From a bacterium (GTDB taxonomy: Bacteria > Bdellovibrionota_C > UBA2361 > SZUA-149 > JAGRAN01): a stretch of DNA of 35,020 bases. Made by a program: the position numbers and the translations under genes. This document shows positions 1 to 8,633 of this stretch, one piece after another. Each line of letters opens with the position of its first letter. Within the stretch, counting starts at the first letter, position 1. The notes beneath the pieces are model-generated. The model made no database searches. It was given only the letters and a program-made list of their open reading frames with translations, and was not told where the DNA came from. The stretch lies in assembly GCA_030431555.1 (NCBI GenBank), contig JAUIIP010000006.1:1-35020 (forward strand). Reading direction: 5' to 3'.

Positions 1-1
1 C

Positions 2-835
2 CGCACTCCTCTGGTCGACGACAAAACCCTATTCGTTGTTATTAGTCAGTCCGGTGAAACCGCCGATACTTTGGGTTCGCTAAGGCTCGCTAAGGAGTGC
101 GGCTCGAAAACGCTGGCAATCTGTAATGTTGTCGGCTCGACGATTTCGCGTGAAGCCGGGAGTGTCCTCTATACGCACGCCGGACCTGAAATTAGCGTAG
201 CTTCTACTAAAGCTTTCGTAACTCAGCTTACGGCTGCTTACCTCTTGGCGCTTCGCCTGGCGTCAGCCAGGGGCACGCTTGGCGGCGACGATATGGCCGA
301 GGCGCTGCACGATCTGGTGCACTTGCCGTCGGTTATTTCCAGCGCGCTGAATTTAGATCGATCGATTGAGAAAGTCGCCAAGAAATACGGGAGAAGCTCG
401 GATTGGCTGTATCTTGGCCGTGGAATACTTTATCCGATTGCGCTGGAAGGCGCGCTAAAGCTCAAAGAAATTTCTTATTTGCATGCTGAAGGCTACCCCG
501 CCGGTGAAATGAAACACGGTCCAATTGCACTAATCGACGAGGAGACGCCGGTTGTGGTGGTAATGGGTCGCGATGGCGTTAACTACGAAAAGGTAATGTC
601 GAATTTGCGGGAAGTCGAGTCTCGTGGTGGCCGCATTATAGCGATTTGTGACATGGCAGATTCGGAGCTGCGTGAAGTGGCTTGGGAAGTGATCGAAGTC
701 GGTGCGACTTCGCCGCTGATGATGCCGGTTGCGCTGACAATTCCGCTGCAGCTGCTCGCGTATCACGTGGCCGTTTATCGCGGAACGGATGTAGACCAGC
801 CGCGTAATTTGGCTAAAAGCGTAACAGTAGAGTAG
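2..835 (+). CDS. glmS: Glucosamine-6-phosphate synthase (isomerizing), C-terminal part
   Basis: Glutamine:fructose-6-phosphate amidotransferase, which makes glucosamine-6-phosphate, the first committed step towards UDP-GlcNAc for peptidoglycan and LPS. The gene enters from the left edge, so the N-terminal glutaminase domain and the start are outside the window; the frame is open from base 2 (277 residues visible). The first SIS sugar-isomerase domain shows SQSGETADT at bases 44-70 and later [12 protein letters not shown]. The second SIS domain contains [19 protein letters not shown] and [11 protein letters not shown]. The protein ends with the family's usual [15 protein letters not shown]. 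All expected isomerase-domain motifs are present. The GroES-like gene follows on the same strand, so the two may be co-transcribed. Confidence 0.97.
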   Translation, partial: RTPLVDDKTLFVVISQSGETADTLGSLRLAKECGSKTLAICNVVGSTISREAGSVLYTHAGPEISVASTKAFVTQLTAAYLLALRLASARGTLGGDDMAEALHDLVHLPSVISSALNLDRSIEKVAKKYGRSSDWLYLGRGILYPIALEGALKLKEISYLHAEGYPAGEMKHGPIALIDEETPVVVVMGRDGVNYEKVMSNLREVESRGGRIIAICDMADSELREVAWEVIEVGATSPLMMPVALTIPLQLLAYHVAVYRGTDVDQPRNLAKSVTVE

Positions 836-902
836 CGCGGTGAGCAGTAATAAGACGAAAAACTCGGAAAAGTTGCAGGGCGACTTGGAGGGAAAGAAAG
901 AC

Positions 903-1262
903 ATGTATTCTCGTGGCAGCGGCTCCGCCGCGAACGGCAGCAAGCCTTTAAGAAAAATCAGCCCGCTAGGGATGAGGGTGCTTGTGAAAATTCGCAAGGA
1001 TGAAGATTTAACTGACGCAGGGCTTTATCTTCCTGAGGGCGCTAAGGAAGAGCAGGAAGAGAGCTTTCTCGGAGAAGTGCTCGAAGTCGCAATAGCACTA
1101 GACGATGAAACCGATGAAGAAGCTAACATCAGCGGCGTTCCGCTGGGAGCGCTGGTCCTGATACCTCGGGATATCGGAGTGCGCGTGCCTTGGGATGAGA
1201 CGCTGCGAATTGTTGAGACTTCCGAAATATTGGCGATAGTTCACGAGGTCAATCTTACTTAG
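903..1262 (+). CDS. GroES-like co-chaperonin (Cpn10 family, divergent)
   Basis: The last ~95 residues follow the Cpn10 plan: PLGMRVLVKI at the start, a mobile-loop-like stretch (DAGLYLPEGAKEE), GEVLEVA, then VPLGALVLIPRDIGVRV and a closing SEILAIVHE. In classical GroES this protein caps GroEL. Here there is an acidic insertion (DDETDEEA) after GEVLEVA, and no groEL lies beside it. I chose ATG 903 because GGAGG at 887-891 precedes it. The frame is open back to GTG 840, which would add 21 residues but lacks a visible Shine-Dalgarno. It sits 67 bases after glmS and 13 bases before the lipoprotein gene. It could be a second, specialised GroES paralogue rather than the main one. Confidence 0.8.
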   Translation: MYSRGSGSAANGSKPLRKISPLGMRVLVKIRKDEDLTDAGLYLPEGAKEEQEESFLGEVLEVAIALDDETDEEANISGVPLGALVLIPRDIGVRVPWDETLRIVETSEILAIVHEVNLT

Positions 1263-1275
1263 AGGTCCACGGCAA

Positions 1276-1977
1276 ATGCGTTTATTGTTTTTATTTTGTG
1301 CGCTCTCATTGCTGATTGCTTGTAAGCCGAAGACTAAAACCGAGACAACGCAGGCCCAGCCGAATCCAATCGTGCAGACCGAAGGTGCGCAGCAGCACGT
1401 AGATCCCTTCCCTAGCCCAAGTGAAGCGCCGGATAACGGCGACGCGCCGGAGAAGGAAGTGGTGTACCCCGGCGGCTTCACCAACACACAGCTGCTTGAA
1501 AAGCTGCAAGAGGCTAGAGACGAGGCCACTCCGCAGCAGCGCCAACTAATTGAGCGTCAGATGGAGATGGTGAAGACGTTTGACCCAAAAGGCATGAATG
1601 AAGACATGCTTCAGCAGGTCGTTGAGCAGTCGATTGCTCTGATGCTCGACTATGGCAAGATGCATCCCGACGACTACGATATCCAGCTTAATGTCGCCAC
1701 TAAGATGTTTCTCTCTGGGTTCACGTCGGGCAACGTCGGCGTCGACGGCGAGAAGTACAAGCAACAAGGCAGGCAGATGTCGATTGATCTCGTCAAACGC
1801 TTTCCGGATAAGGCCTCAGCACATGCTCAGCTGGGCTTTGTTTATTTTCGCATGGGCGAGCTCGATAAGAGTGAAGCGACTATGAACAAATGCCTCGAGC
1901 TCGAACCGGCAAATGGCTTTTGCAGTGCCTACCTCGAGGAAATCAAGAAGCTTCGAGAAGAAGACAAAAAATCCTAG
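1276..1977 (+). CDS. TPR-containing lipoprotein
   Basis: Protein of 233 residues with a hydrophobic signal peptide ending in a lipobox (LIAC, Cys16), so it is probably lipid-anchored in the periplasm or outer membrane. Residues ~17-65 are Pro/Gln/Glu-rich and probably a flexible linker. The remainder is helical. Residues ~175-225 carry a tetratricopeptide-like pair (SAHAQLGFVYFRMGELDKSE followed by a CLELEPANG segment), suggesting a protein-protein scaffold. GAGG about 10 bases upstream of ATG 1276 supports the start. It lies 13 bases after the GroES-like gene on the same strand and ends before a strong hairpin. No catalytic motif is visible. The precise partner is unknown. Confidence 0.75.
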   Translation: MRLLFLFCALSLLIACKPKTKTETTQAQPNPIVQTEGAQQHVDPFPSPSEAPDNGDAPEKEVVYPGGFTNTQLLEKLQEARDEATPQQRQLIERQMEMVKTFDPKGMNEDMLQQVVEQSIALMLDYGKMHPDDYDIQLNVATKMFLSGFTSGNVGVDGEKYKQQGRQMSIDLVKRFPDKASAHAQLGFVYFRMGELDKSEATMNKCLELEPANGFCSAYLEEIKKLREEDKKS

Positions 1978-2033
1978 CACCCACGTAGCATTAAATTAGC
2001 AGGTGGCAGCAGCAAGTGTTACCAACCGTGCTT

Positions 2034-2054
2034 GGAGAATCAGTCTGATTCTCC
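2034..2054. terminator. Hairpin between convergent genes, possible bidirectional terminator
   Basis: GGAGAATCA-GTC-TGATTCTCC forms a perfect 9-bp stem with a 3-nt loop. It lies between the 3' ends of the lipoprotein gene (stop 1977, +) and the GC-rich gene (stop 2089, -), where a shared terminator is expected. No T-run follows on either strand, so it is not a canonical intrinsic terminator. It may act as an RNA 3'-end stabiliser or with Rho. Confidence 0.4.
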
Positions 2055-2088
2055 GACGAACCGAGCTGCGACAGGGGAGGGAAGTTCA

Positions 2089-2793
2089 TCATCCGTGCGG
2101 AATCTGAAGCTCCTGCGCATCGCGAATGCCGACCCAGGGTTCGGGCTCGCTCGGCGTCGGTGCGAAGCCGAGCGCCTGAGCGATGCGCACCGGGGCGAGC
2201 TGCGTCCAGCAGGTCAGCCCGTAGGTGCGCTCGTCGAGCCCGTAGGTCTTCACCCGCTCACCGATCTTGCTGATGGCGATCCCGCGAAGCTTGAGATAGT
2301 TCGCGAGTCCGGACCAGCAGTGAATGCGGCGAAGCAGGGCGGCCAGTGAGAAGCGCCGCGAAGTGCGCTTGGCCGTCTCGAGGTACTTGATCGCCTGAGG
2401 CGAGACCTCGTCGAGCCAGGCGTTGAAGGCCGACGGAAAGTCGCGGCCTTCGAGCGCCTCGGCGTTGCCGTAGTTGCACTCGACGCTGTGGGTGACGTGA
2501 CGGATGTTGACCATTCCGATGTCGTACATTCCTTCAGCCATGGCCCCGGAGACGATCTGGTCGACGTTCGTCCACTGCGTGGCGATGAAGCCCTCATCTT
2601 CGGGGAATGTCGGGTCGACCTCGAGCACGGCGTACTCGACAGTCAATCCGTTCTCCACCTCCGACACGACTTCGGTCAACCTCACGAGATGCGGATGGCT
2701 CGTGAACAGCTTGGCGACGCACTCTGCGTACCTCTCCGAGCCGTAGTCTGAGCCCCACGTTGAGCGGCGGCTCACGGGCACTCTGATTTCCAT
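2089..2793 (-). CDS. Hypothetical protein, GC-rich orphan gene
   Basis: A 234-residue soluble-looking protein that I do not recognise. There is no signal peptide or membrane segment. The N-terminal half is acidic (VEYAVLEVDPTFPEDEGF) and the middle is rich in H/N/E residues (IRHVTHSVECNYGNAEALEGRDF). A basic helix follows around residues 140-160 (TAKRTSRRFSLAALLRRI), and the end is Pro/Glu-rich. A GGAG motif about seven bases before ATG 2793 supports the start. Two 60-base blocks I counted inside it (2161-2280) are 62-73% GC against about 58% or less for neighbours, with strong GC third-position bias, suggesting recent arrival by transfer. It is isolated: the convergent lipoprotein gene ends beyond the hairpin, and upstream is a 313-base gap. 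Confidence 0.65.
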   Translation of the reverse strand: MEIRVPVSRRSTWGSDYGSERYAECVAKLFTSHPHLVRLTEVVSEVENGLTVEYAVLEVDPTFPEDEGFIATQWTNVDQIVSGAMAEGMYDIGMVNIRHVTHSVECNYGNAEALEGRDFPSAFNAWLDEVSPQAIKYLETAKRTSRRFSLAALLRRIHCWSGLANYLKLRGIAISKIGERVKTYGLDERTYGLTCWTQLAPVRIAQALGFAPTPSEPEPWVGIRDAQELQIPHG

Positions 2794-3106
2794 GGTACTT
2801 CTCCATCAAGGGGGATGTATCCCTAAGCGTTCTCTGCCCAGGGTTCGGCACATTATCGAGGAGACATTCCTCACGCCGCTGCGGTGCTCCCGGCGGAAGC
2901 ATGGCAGCGGAGCGAGGAATAAGTACCAGGAGAGAAAAAATCCTTGTTTTTGCTGCTGCCCCCGACGACTGCTGCTGCACTCGGCGGGGGCGCCAGAATC
3001 TAAACGGATAGCAAAAGGGAAAGAGCGACTTCAGGCGATAGATCGCGAATTTAGCACTATATAACGAGAGATTGGGAAAGGCAACAAGCGCTTAAAATTC
3101 AGCCAC
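2794..3106. other. Intergenic gap between metG 3' end and the GC-rich gene
   Basis: No convincing gene is seen in these 313 bases; a + strand frame here is Cys/Arg-rich and not protein-like. It should contain the promoter of the minus-strand orphan gene. Visible structure: GCCCCCG at 2958-2964 pairs with CGGGGGC at 2985-2991 (20-nt loop containing CTG repeats), and GAGGA/TCCTC at 2858-2872 forms a small hairpin with a 5-nt loop. I could not place a convincing -35/-10 pair. Confidence 0.4.
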
Positions 3107-4636
3107 TTAGCTTGGCAGCTCGGCGCGTGGGAACAAGGGGTCACCTGCAACAAGCGCTGCTCCCGGCTCGAGTATGCCCCATTTTTCGGCTGCAGCGATG
3201 TCGGCCGGAGCGGTAATTCCCAAGCGCTCAAGCAGCTCGTTCATCTTGCTGGGCATGACCGGCGAAAGCAGAACGGCCGAGATCCTTAGAACTTCCAAGG
3301 CGGCGTACAGGCTTTCCGCCGCCGCGTCTTTGTCCTCTTTGACGGTTTTCCAAGGCGCAAGCTCGTCGAGGTATTTGTTCGTTGCGTCCAATAGGTCGAC
3401 GACATGTCCCAGCGCAGTATTTGGTGACATTGTATCGATTTCCTGTTTGACCCGCTTGGCCGTGCCGACTGCTAGTTCCATCAAGCCACTTGTTCGCGCA
3501 TCTTTTAAGCTGCTTGGCGGAACTCCGTCGAAATTCTTGCAGGCGAGCTTAACTGTTCTGCTCATCAGATTGCCGAGGTTATTGGCAAGCTCAGCGTTAA
3601 GCTTGGAGACGACGAGCTCTTTGGAAAACTTCGCGTCGTTGCCTAGGTAAATTTCGCGCGTGAGGAAATAGCGCAGACCATCAACTCCAACGATATCTTT
3701 CATATCGAGTGGGCTGACTACTTTGCCTTCTGACTTGCTCATCTTGGCGTCGTCTTCGTTGAGCCACCAGCCGTGGGCGAAGATCTGCTTTGGAAGCGGG
3801 ATTTCCAGCGCCATCAGCATTGTCGGCCAATACACGCTATGGGTAGTAAGAATGTCCTTGCCGATTAGGTGAATCGCGTCCTTCCAGAATTTGTTGAAAA
3901 GCTGTTCTTTTTCGGCTCCTTGACCGTAGCCAATCGCAGTTGCGTAATTCAGCAGGGCATCAAACCAGACGTAGGTAACGTAGCTGCGGTCAAACGGCAG
4001 CTCAACTCCCCATGCCAGTCGGCTCTTTGGGCGGCTGATGCATAAGTCCGTCAGCGGCTTCGCCAGGAACCCCAGCACCTCGTTCTTCTTCGTGTCGGGC
4101 TGAATGAACTGAGGATTGTCTTCGATATGCTTAAGCAGCTGGTCCTGGTATTTGGACATCTTGAAGAAGTAATTCTTCTCGGTGATCTTTTTGACTTCCT
4201 TGCCCTGCGGGCTCTTGCCGTCTACCAGTTCGCGCTCGGAGTAGAACATCTCCTCGCTGACCGAATACCAACCCTCATAAGAGTCTTCGTAAATCTCACC
4301 CTTATCATAGAGTTTTTGTAGGCAGTCCTGAACCACTTGCTTGTGAAAGGGCATAGTGGTTCGAATGAAGAAATCGTAATCAATCTCCAGCTCTTTCCAG
4401 ATGTCGCGAAAGCGCTCGACCAGCTCGTCGACGTGCGTCTGAGGGTCTAATCCACGAGCGTCGGCAGCGGACTGCACCTTTTGTCCATGTTCGTCTGTGC
4501 CGGTCAGGAAGTAAGTCTCTTCGCCGAAAAGTTTATGGTAGCGCGTTAGTACGTCGGCCACGATAGTCGTATAGGCATGCCCAATGTGAGGCGCGTCGTT
4601 AACGTAGTAAATAGGGGTTGTGATGTAGAAACTCAT
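3107..4636 (-). CDS. metG: Methionyl-tRNA synthetase, zinc-free short form
   Basis: Charges tRNA-Met with methionine in the cytoplasm; class I aminoacyl-tRNA synthetase. The N-terminal Rossmann fold begins with YITTPIYYVNDAPHIGHAYT (HIGH at residues 17-20) followed by FLTGTDEHGQKV. The second ATP signature KMSKS is at residues 298-302. ANNLGNLMSR marks the start of the helical anticodon-binding domain. The connective region reads GWYSVSEEMFY and lacks the zinc-ligating cysteines seen in many bacterial MetRS. At 509 residues there is no C-terminal EMAP-like tRNA-binding extension. The start ATG 4636 has a short AGG upstream. It is divergent from the methyltransferase gene, with 91 bases between their starts. 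Confidence 0.97.
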   Translation of the reverse strand: MSFYITTPIYYVNDAPHIGHAYTTIVADVLTRYHKLFGEETYFLTGTDEHGQKVQSAADARGLDPQTHVDELVERFRDIWKELEIDYDFFIRTTMPFHKQVVQDCLQKLYDKGEIYEDSYEGWYSVSEEMFYSERELVDGKSPQGKEVKKITEKNYFFKMSKYQDQLLKHIEDNPQFIQPDTKKNEVLGFLAKPLTDLCISRPKSRLAWGVELPFDRSYVTYVWFDALLNYATAIGYGQGAEKEQLFNKFWKDAIHLIGKDILTTHSVYWPTMLMALEIPLPKQIFAHGWWLNEDDAKMSKSEGKVVSPLDMKDIVGVDGLRYFLTREIYLGNDAKFSKELVVSKLNAELANNLGNLMSRTVKLACKNFDGVPPSSLKDARTSGLMELAVGTAKRVKQEIDTMSPNTALGHVVDLLDATNKYLDELAPWKTVKEDKDAAAESLYAALEVLRISAVLLSPVMPSKMNELLERLGITAPADIAAAEKWGILEPGAALVAGDPLFPRAELPS

Positions 4637-4727
4637 GCTGCCTGAACTCGACTGATTTCAACGCAGGCTAGCAATCCGCAGTAAAAAATGCAAGAAATAC
4701 CAGTGGATTAGAGAAAGCTTTAAGGCC

Positions 4728-5399
4728 GTGGGACTTCTTCGATATATCTCCGACAATCGCAACCCCAAGTCGCTGGCCGTGCGTCTGCGGCGCAGGCGTT
4801 TTGCTTTCTTCGAGTCTCTGATTGCGGGCCTGGCGCGGCCGCTCAGAATTATCGACATCGGTGGGACAGAGCAGTTTTGGCAGCAAATGGGACTCGCCGG
4901 AGATGACTCGCTTGAATTGACTCTGGTTAACCTCGGACCCTGCGATGCGCAAACTGCGAACATCACCTGCGTTGTCGGTGACGGGCGAGACCTTAGCGCT
5001 CAGTATGAGGACAACTCGTTCGATGTTGTTTTCTCCAACTCCGTCATCGAGCACGTTCCAAGTGACGATGAGCAGCAGCGAATGGCAACGGAGATGCGGC
5101 GCTTGGCGCCTAGGTATTTTGTCCAGACGCCGAATTACTACTTTCCACTCGAGCCGCATTTCTTAGTCCCAGGTTTCCAGTGGATGCCCGAGCGGCTTCA
5201 GGCTCTTCTACTGATGCGCTTTAGTCTGGGCTGGGTAGAGAAGCAAGCCGACCGAGAGTCGGCACTTAGAACAGCTCGTTCAGTGAAGCTGCTGCGTGAG
5301 AGCGAATTGCGCGCGCTGTTTCCCGGCTGCAAGATAGAGCGCGAAAGGATTCTCGGTCTGACCAAGTCTTTGGTCGCCTACGGGGGCTGGGATACCTAG
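4728..5399 (+). CDS. Class I SAM-dependent methyltransferase
   Basis: Protein of 223 residues with the Rossmann methyltransferase order: motif I IIDIGGTEQFW (residues ~41-51), an acidic strand 4 motif preceded by VVGDGRDL, then NSFDVVFSNSVIEHV, typical of the methyltransf_11/25-like group, and YFVQTPNYYFPLEPHFLVPGF after it. Motif I has IGGTE instead of GxGxG, as in several sugar- or lipid-modifying members, and the PNYYFPLEPHFL stretch is also common in glycan-related methyltransferases. The substrate is unknown. The start is GTG 4728 with no strong ribosome binding site. Its stop lies 9 bases from the stop of convergent pepA. Confidence 0.8.
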   Translation: MGLLRYISDNRNPKSLAVRLRRRRFAFFESLIAGLARPLRIIDIGGTEQFWQQMGLAGDDSLELTLVNLGPCDAQTANITCVVGDGRDLSAQYEDNSFDVVFSNSVIEHVPSDDEQQRMATEMRRLAPRYFVQTPNYYFPLEPHFLVPGFQWMPERLQALLLMRFSLGWVEKQADRESALRTARSVKLLRESELRALFPGCKIERERILGLTKSLVAYGGWDT

Positions 5400-5408
5400 G
5401 AAATTGCT

Positions 5409-6980
5409 TTAGAGCTGGGCAATAAACTGCAGCAGTGTGCCGACGCCGAAGCCAGTTGCACTGGGTTGAATGTATTCGTTGCCGCTGTCGACGAAAGCCG
5501 GACCGGCGATATCCAAATGCGCCCAGCGCACGTCTTCGGGAACAAACTCCTTCAGAAACAAAGCCGCGGTCGTAGCACCCGGTGCACCACCTGAGCCGAT
5601 GTTCTTAATATCGGCGACACTGCTCTTAATTGCACTTCGATACTCGCTGTCTAGCGGAAGCGGCCAAAGCTTTTCCCCGGCGTCGTGTGCAGCGGTGATC
5701 AGCATGTCGCATAGGTCGTCATCGTCGGTAAACAGTCCGGCAAGCTTGGAGCCCAGTGCCGCCATGCAGGCCCCGGTCAAAGTGGCAGCGTCGACGATAA
5801 TGTCCGCATCGAGCTTCTCCGTATATGAGAGAGCGTCAGCTAGCAAAAGCCGACCCTCGGCGTCCGTGTTTAGGATTTCAATTGTCTTGCCGTTAAGCGC
5901 TCGAACCACATCGCCCGGCTTGACGCTCGAGCCGTTGATCATGTTTTCCGAGGTGGGAATGAGTGCATGGACTTCATGCGTCGGGCGATCGGCCTTAGGC
6001 ATGCGGCTGATTGCGTGCATTACGCCAAGCATGCAGGCGGCACCTGCCATGTCGCATTTCATCGTCATCAGCCCCTGGCGGGTTTTGATTGATAAACCGC
6101 CGCTGTCGTAGGTCACACCTTTGCCGACCAGAACTACGCGCTTGCAGCGTTTACTGCGGTTAACGGGCTTGTAAACCAAGTGAGTCATATAAGGCGCAGC
6201 GTCACTTCCGCGAGAAACGGCTAGGAGCGCGTTGGCTCCCATTTTACTAAGCTGAGCGCGGTTGAAAGTTCTTTGAGTAATACCGCTGCCTTTCTTAGAT
6301 GCTATTTTGCGCGCTGTGGCGACAAGGTCACGCGGCTGGAGATTGCTCGGAGGAGTATTAACCAGATCGCGGGCGAACGCAGTGCTTTCAGCTCTTAGTT
6401 CTGCCAGCGCTGCGGCCTTCGACATCTGCCGGGTGTTGAAGGACTGCGAGGAGAGAACAAAAGTCCGCGCCGAGGTCTTGCTGCGTGAATTCGAGGACTT
6501 AAAATCGTTAAATTGATACGAAGCTAGATGAATCCCTTCGCTGATCGCCTCGACTATTAGCCTTGCGTTCGTCGCGGGCACGCTGTCGAGAACAACAGAC
6601 ACTTTCTTGGAGTTGTGCTCCTTAGCGGCTTTCCAGACGTCTCCGCCAAAGCGGCGCCATTCTTGAGCATCAGGTGGATCCTGAGCATCGAGCGAAGTCA
6701 CACCCGAGAGACGCAGAAATAGATCGGGTTCACCCAGGTTGATCGAAACTCGATTGAAAGCGCCTGGACTGAATTCGAAGTGTTCAATGCCTGACTTCAG
6801 GTAACCGTCGAATTCCTGGTCGAGCTCCTTGAGTTGTTGGCGAAGACTCGGTGCAAACGCGGACCAGCCGGTGGCTGACTTCGATTTGCTTCCCTTTGTT
6901 TGCGCTGCGCTGACAGGCAGGACCAGCAATTCACAGTCTTCGGGCGCTGATTTTGAAAGCGATATTTTGACCTGGCCCAT
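5409..6980 (-). CDS. pepA: Leucyl aminopeptidase, M17 family
   Basis: Cytosolic dizinc (or Mn) exopeptidase removing N-terminal residues from peptides. The C-terminal catalytic domain is complete: LVGKGVTYDSGG (metal Lys and Asp, about residue 290), MKCDMAGAA (Asp), and the family signature NTDAEGRL at residues 371-378 (Asp373, Glu375, Arg377). A macro-like N-terminal domain precedes it with DLVNTPPSNLQP at the junction. I chose ATG 6980 (523 residues) because AAGGAG stands just upstream; an upstream TTG at 7052 would add a 24-residue leader without an obvious ribosome binding site. E. coli PepA also binds DNA at the cer site through its N-terminal domain; whether this one does cannot be told. 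Confidence 0.96.
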   Translation of the reverse strand: MGQVKISLSKSAPEDCELLVLPVSAAQTKGSKSKSATGWSAFAPSLRQQLKELDQEFDGYLKSGIEHFEFSPGAFNRVSINLGEPDLFLRLSGVTSLDAQDPPDAQEWRRFGGDVWKAAKEHNSKKVSVVLDSVPATNARLIVEAISEGIHLASYQFNDFKSSNSRSKTSARTFVLSSQSFNTRQMSKAAALAELRAESTAFARDLVNTPPSNLQPRDLVATARKIASKKGSGITQRTFNRAQLSKMGANALLAVSRGSDAAPYMTHLVYKPVNRSKRCKRVVLVGKGVTYDSGGLSIKTRQGLMTMKCDMAGAACMLGVMHAISRMPKADRPTHEVHALIPTSENMINGSSVKPGDVVRALNGKTIEILNTDAEGRLLLADALSYTEKLDADIIVDAATLTGACMAALGSKLAGLFTDDDDLCDMLITAAHDAGEKLWPLPLDSEYRSAIKSSVADIKNIGSGGAPGATTAALFLKEFVPEDVRWAHLDIAGPAFVDSGNEYIQPSATGFGVGTLLQFIAQL

Positions 6981-7217
6981 AGAACTCCTTAATTTTCTCC
7001 GGCAAACAAATCTCACCATATAGCCTTGCGAGGCAGCGAAGGACAGCTTCAAATTAGGCTAAGCCACTGGTTTTGCGCCGATGTTTCATTAGAATTCGCT
7101 GGGTGATTCTCATGCGAGTTCGTACGGATTGTTACCATTCCCACTGAGCTTAAAAGCATGTAGGCTATTATATGTGGGGTTTAGGGATGTAAGATCCCGT
7201 AGTTCATAAATATCTAG

Positions 7218-8633
7218 ATGGCCAGCGACAGTGCGATAAATACCGTAGGACTTGATGTTGTATATTGGCGCGGAAGCGCTGAAATTCTAAGCGACATCAT
7301 TCGCCTGCTCGATAAAGACGGTTTTATCGTTCATCAAGTTCGCACCCTCGAAGAGGTTCTCGATTTCGTTGAGCGCCAGCCCCCGGCATTTTTAATGGTC
7401 GACGGCTCGGCCGGCGAGAGCGAAGCCTCGAAGCGAGTTGTCGAGATCTCTTCCGCGCCCAAGCTGTATTCCATTCCGATAGTCTTTTTCAGCCAAGCTG
7501 CGCAGGCGCGAACGGCAGTTCTGAAGAAACAGGTGGAGCAGCTGCTGGCGATTGATATTCCGATAAAGCCGGATGCGTTCATTAATCGAATAACGGAATT
7601 TACCTCACCCGCGCGCGAGCGCGAGTCGGAGACTGTTCGACGAGAAGTTTTCAAGGGTATCCGCAAAGAAACCGTAGCGGGTTATCAGCTTACAAGTGCG
7701 AACAAGCTGCTGTTCTTCGACGACAAACAGCTTCTGCCGCCACACGAAAAGCAGGAAGAGATTAAGCGCCTGCTCGACCAAATGACTGAGCGTGACCGCT
7801 GGATTGGACTTCATGCGCGGCGCACAGCCTTTCTTTCCTCGGCGATGCGGGAACACAGTAATATTGCGCCGGAACGCGATCTCAATATCCGAACAGTCAG
7901 CATGCTGATGAATATCGGAATCTCTGAGAGCAACCCGGACTCCGGGAAACTAGACCTTTTCGGCAATGCCTCCCCGCGCGCCGTTTCGCAAGTTGTTAGC
8001 GGGCTGCGTGAAGCTGCGGCGGTTGTTCGGCAAGACTTAGACGACGAAAAGGCGGCGGTTACTCTAGAGGCGGTCGCCGCCTTGGTCGAAAAAACCTCTC
8101 CCCCCGATGACAAGACAATCGTGGAGGACGCTCAGTATGCCCTGGCGGCTGAGATGGCGGACCGGGCCTGCTGGAGCCTCGATTTTTGGAATCCACGCGG
8201 TGCACACTTGGTTATGCGCAAGCTCAGGCAGGGAGTTTATTTTCTGCCGAGCCAGGAGGTCGTCGAGTCTTTGGGCAATATCTTGAGTCAGGCCGTCATC
8301 CTCGACTACCGTCTGACTAACATCTATCACCTGAATCTGTCTGACAGCGCGCGTGATGCCAGGCGCAGAAACGTCCGAAGCGCTCTTCAAGAAGCAGACA
8401 AAATGTTCGGCAGCGCTAAACAGACCGAAATACCGCTCTACGATTTGGAAGACGGAATGACTCTGTCGAAGCCGGTTGTTTCACTGGACGGCGAGGTTGT
8501 CTGCAATGCGAACGTTTCACTCGATCACGACATGATTTGGCGTCTTTGGCAGCTTGCCGGAGTTCGTCCGCTGCAGCCGACGGCGTTTATCACCGAAGAC
8601 GAAGTTGCCGCGAACGAAGACGAGTCGTCCTAG
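7218..8633 (+). CDS. Regulator with pseudo-receiver and degenerate HD-like domain
   Basis: A 471-residue protein. Residues ~10-125 follow a response-regulator receiver fold: LMVDG (Asp62) sits where the phosphoacceptor lies, VVFFS precedes helix 4 and IPIKP holds the conserved Lys117. The acidic pair after strand 1 is missing (VVYWRGSAE), so Mg-dependent phosphorylation is doubtful. Residues ~195-240 resemble an HD-type hydrolase opening (H199...ERDL...SMLMNIGI), with MN231-232 replacing the metal-binding HD. Near the C terminus, [23 protein letters not shown] matches the short domain often found with HD-GYP and HDOD proteins. It is probably a signalling scaffold rather than an enzyme. Its stop codon interlocks with that of convergent acs in a shared CTAG. 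No clear ribosome binding site is seen before ATG 7218. Confidence 0.65.
   Translation: MASDSAINTVGLDVVYWRGSAEILSDIIRLLDKDGFIVHQVRTLEEVLDFVERQPPAFLMVDGSAGESEASKRVVEISSAPKLYSIPIVFFSQAAQARTAVLKKQVEQLLAIDIPIKPDAFINRITEFTSPARERESETVRREVFKGIRKETVAGYQLTSANKLLFFDDKQLLPPHEKQEEIKRLLDQMTERDRWIGLHARRTAFLSSAMREHSNIAPERDLNIRTVSMLMNIGISESNPDSGKLDLFGNASPRAVSQVVSGLREAAAVVRQDLDDEKAAVTLEAVAALVEKTSPPDDKTIVEDAQYALAAEMADRACWSLDFWNPRGAHLVMRKLRQGVYFLPSQEVVESLGNILSQAVILDYRLTNIYHLNLSDSARDARRRNVRSALQEADKMFGSAKQTEIPLYDLEDGMTLSKPVVSLDGEVVCNANVSLDHDMIWRLWQLAGVRPLQPTAFITEDEVAANEDESS

Noticed and set aside
530-997. Minus-strand frame opposite glmS and the GroES-like gene
   Set aside because: It lies wholly across two well-supported genes on the other strand, has no recognisable domain, and its composition mirrors the sense codons.
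2250-2793. Other long frames on both strands across the GC-rich gene
   Set aside because: High GC produces spurious open frames; these are Arg/Ser-rich without protein-like patterns, while the 234-residue frame has balanced composition and a ribosome binding site.
5396-5420. Terminator between the methyltransferase and pepA
   Set aside because: ATTGC/GCAAT gives only a 5-6 bp stem that runs into the pepA stop region, with no T-run.
7184-7198. GGGAT/ATCCC hairpin before the regulator gene as an operator or riboswitch
   Set aside because: A 5-bp stem with a 5-nt loop is expected by chance at this length; no further conserved structure surrounds it.
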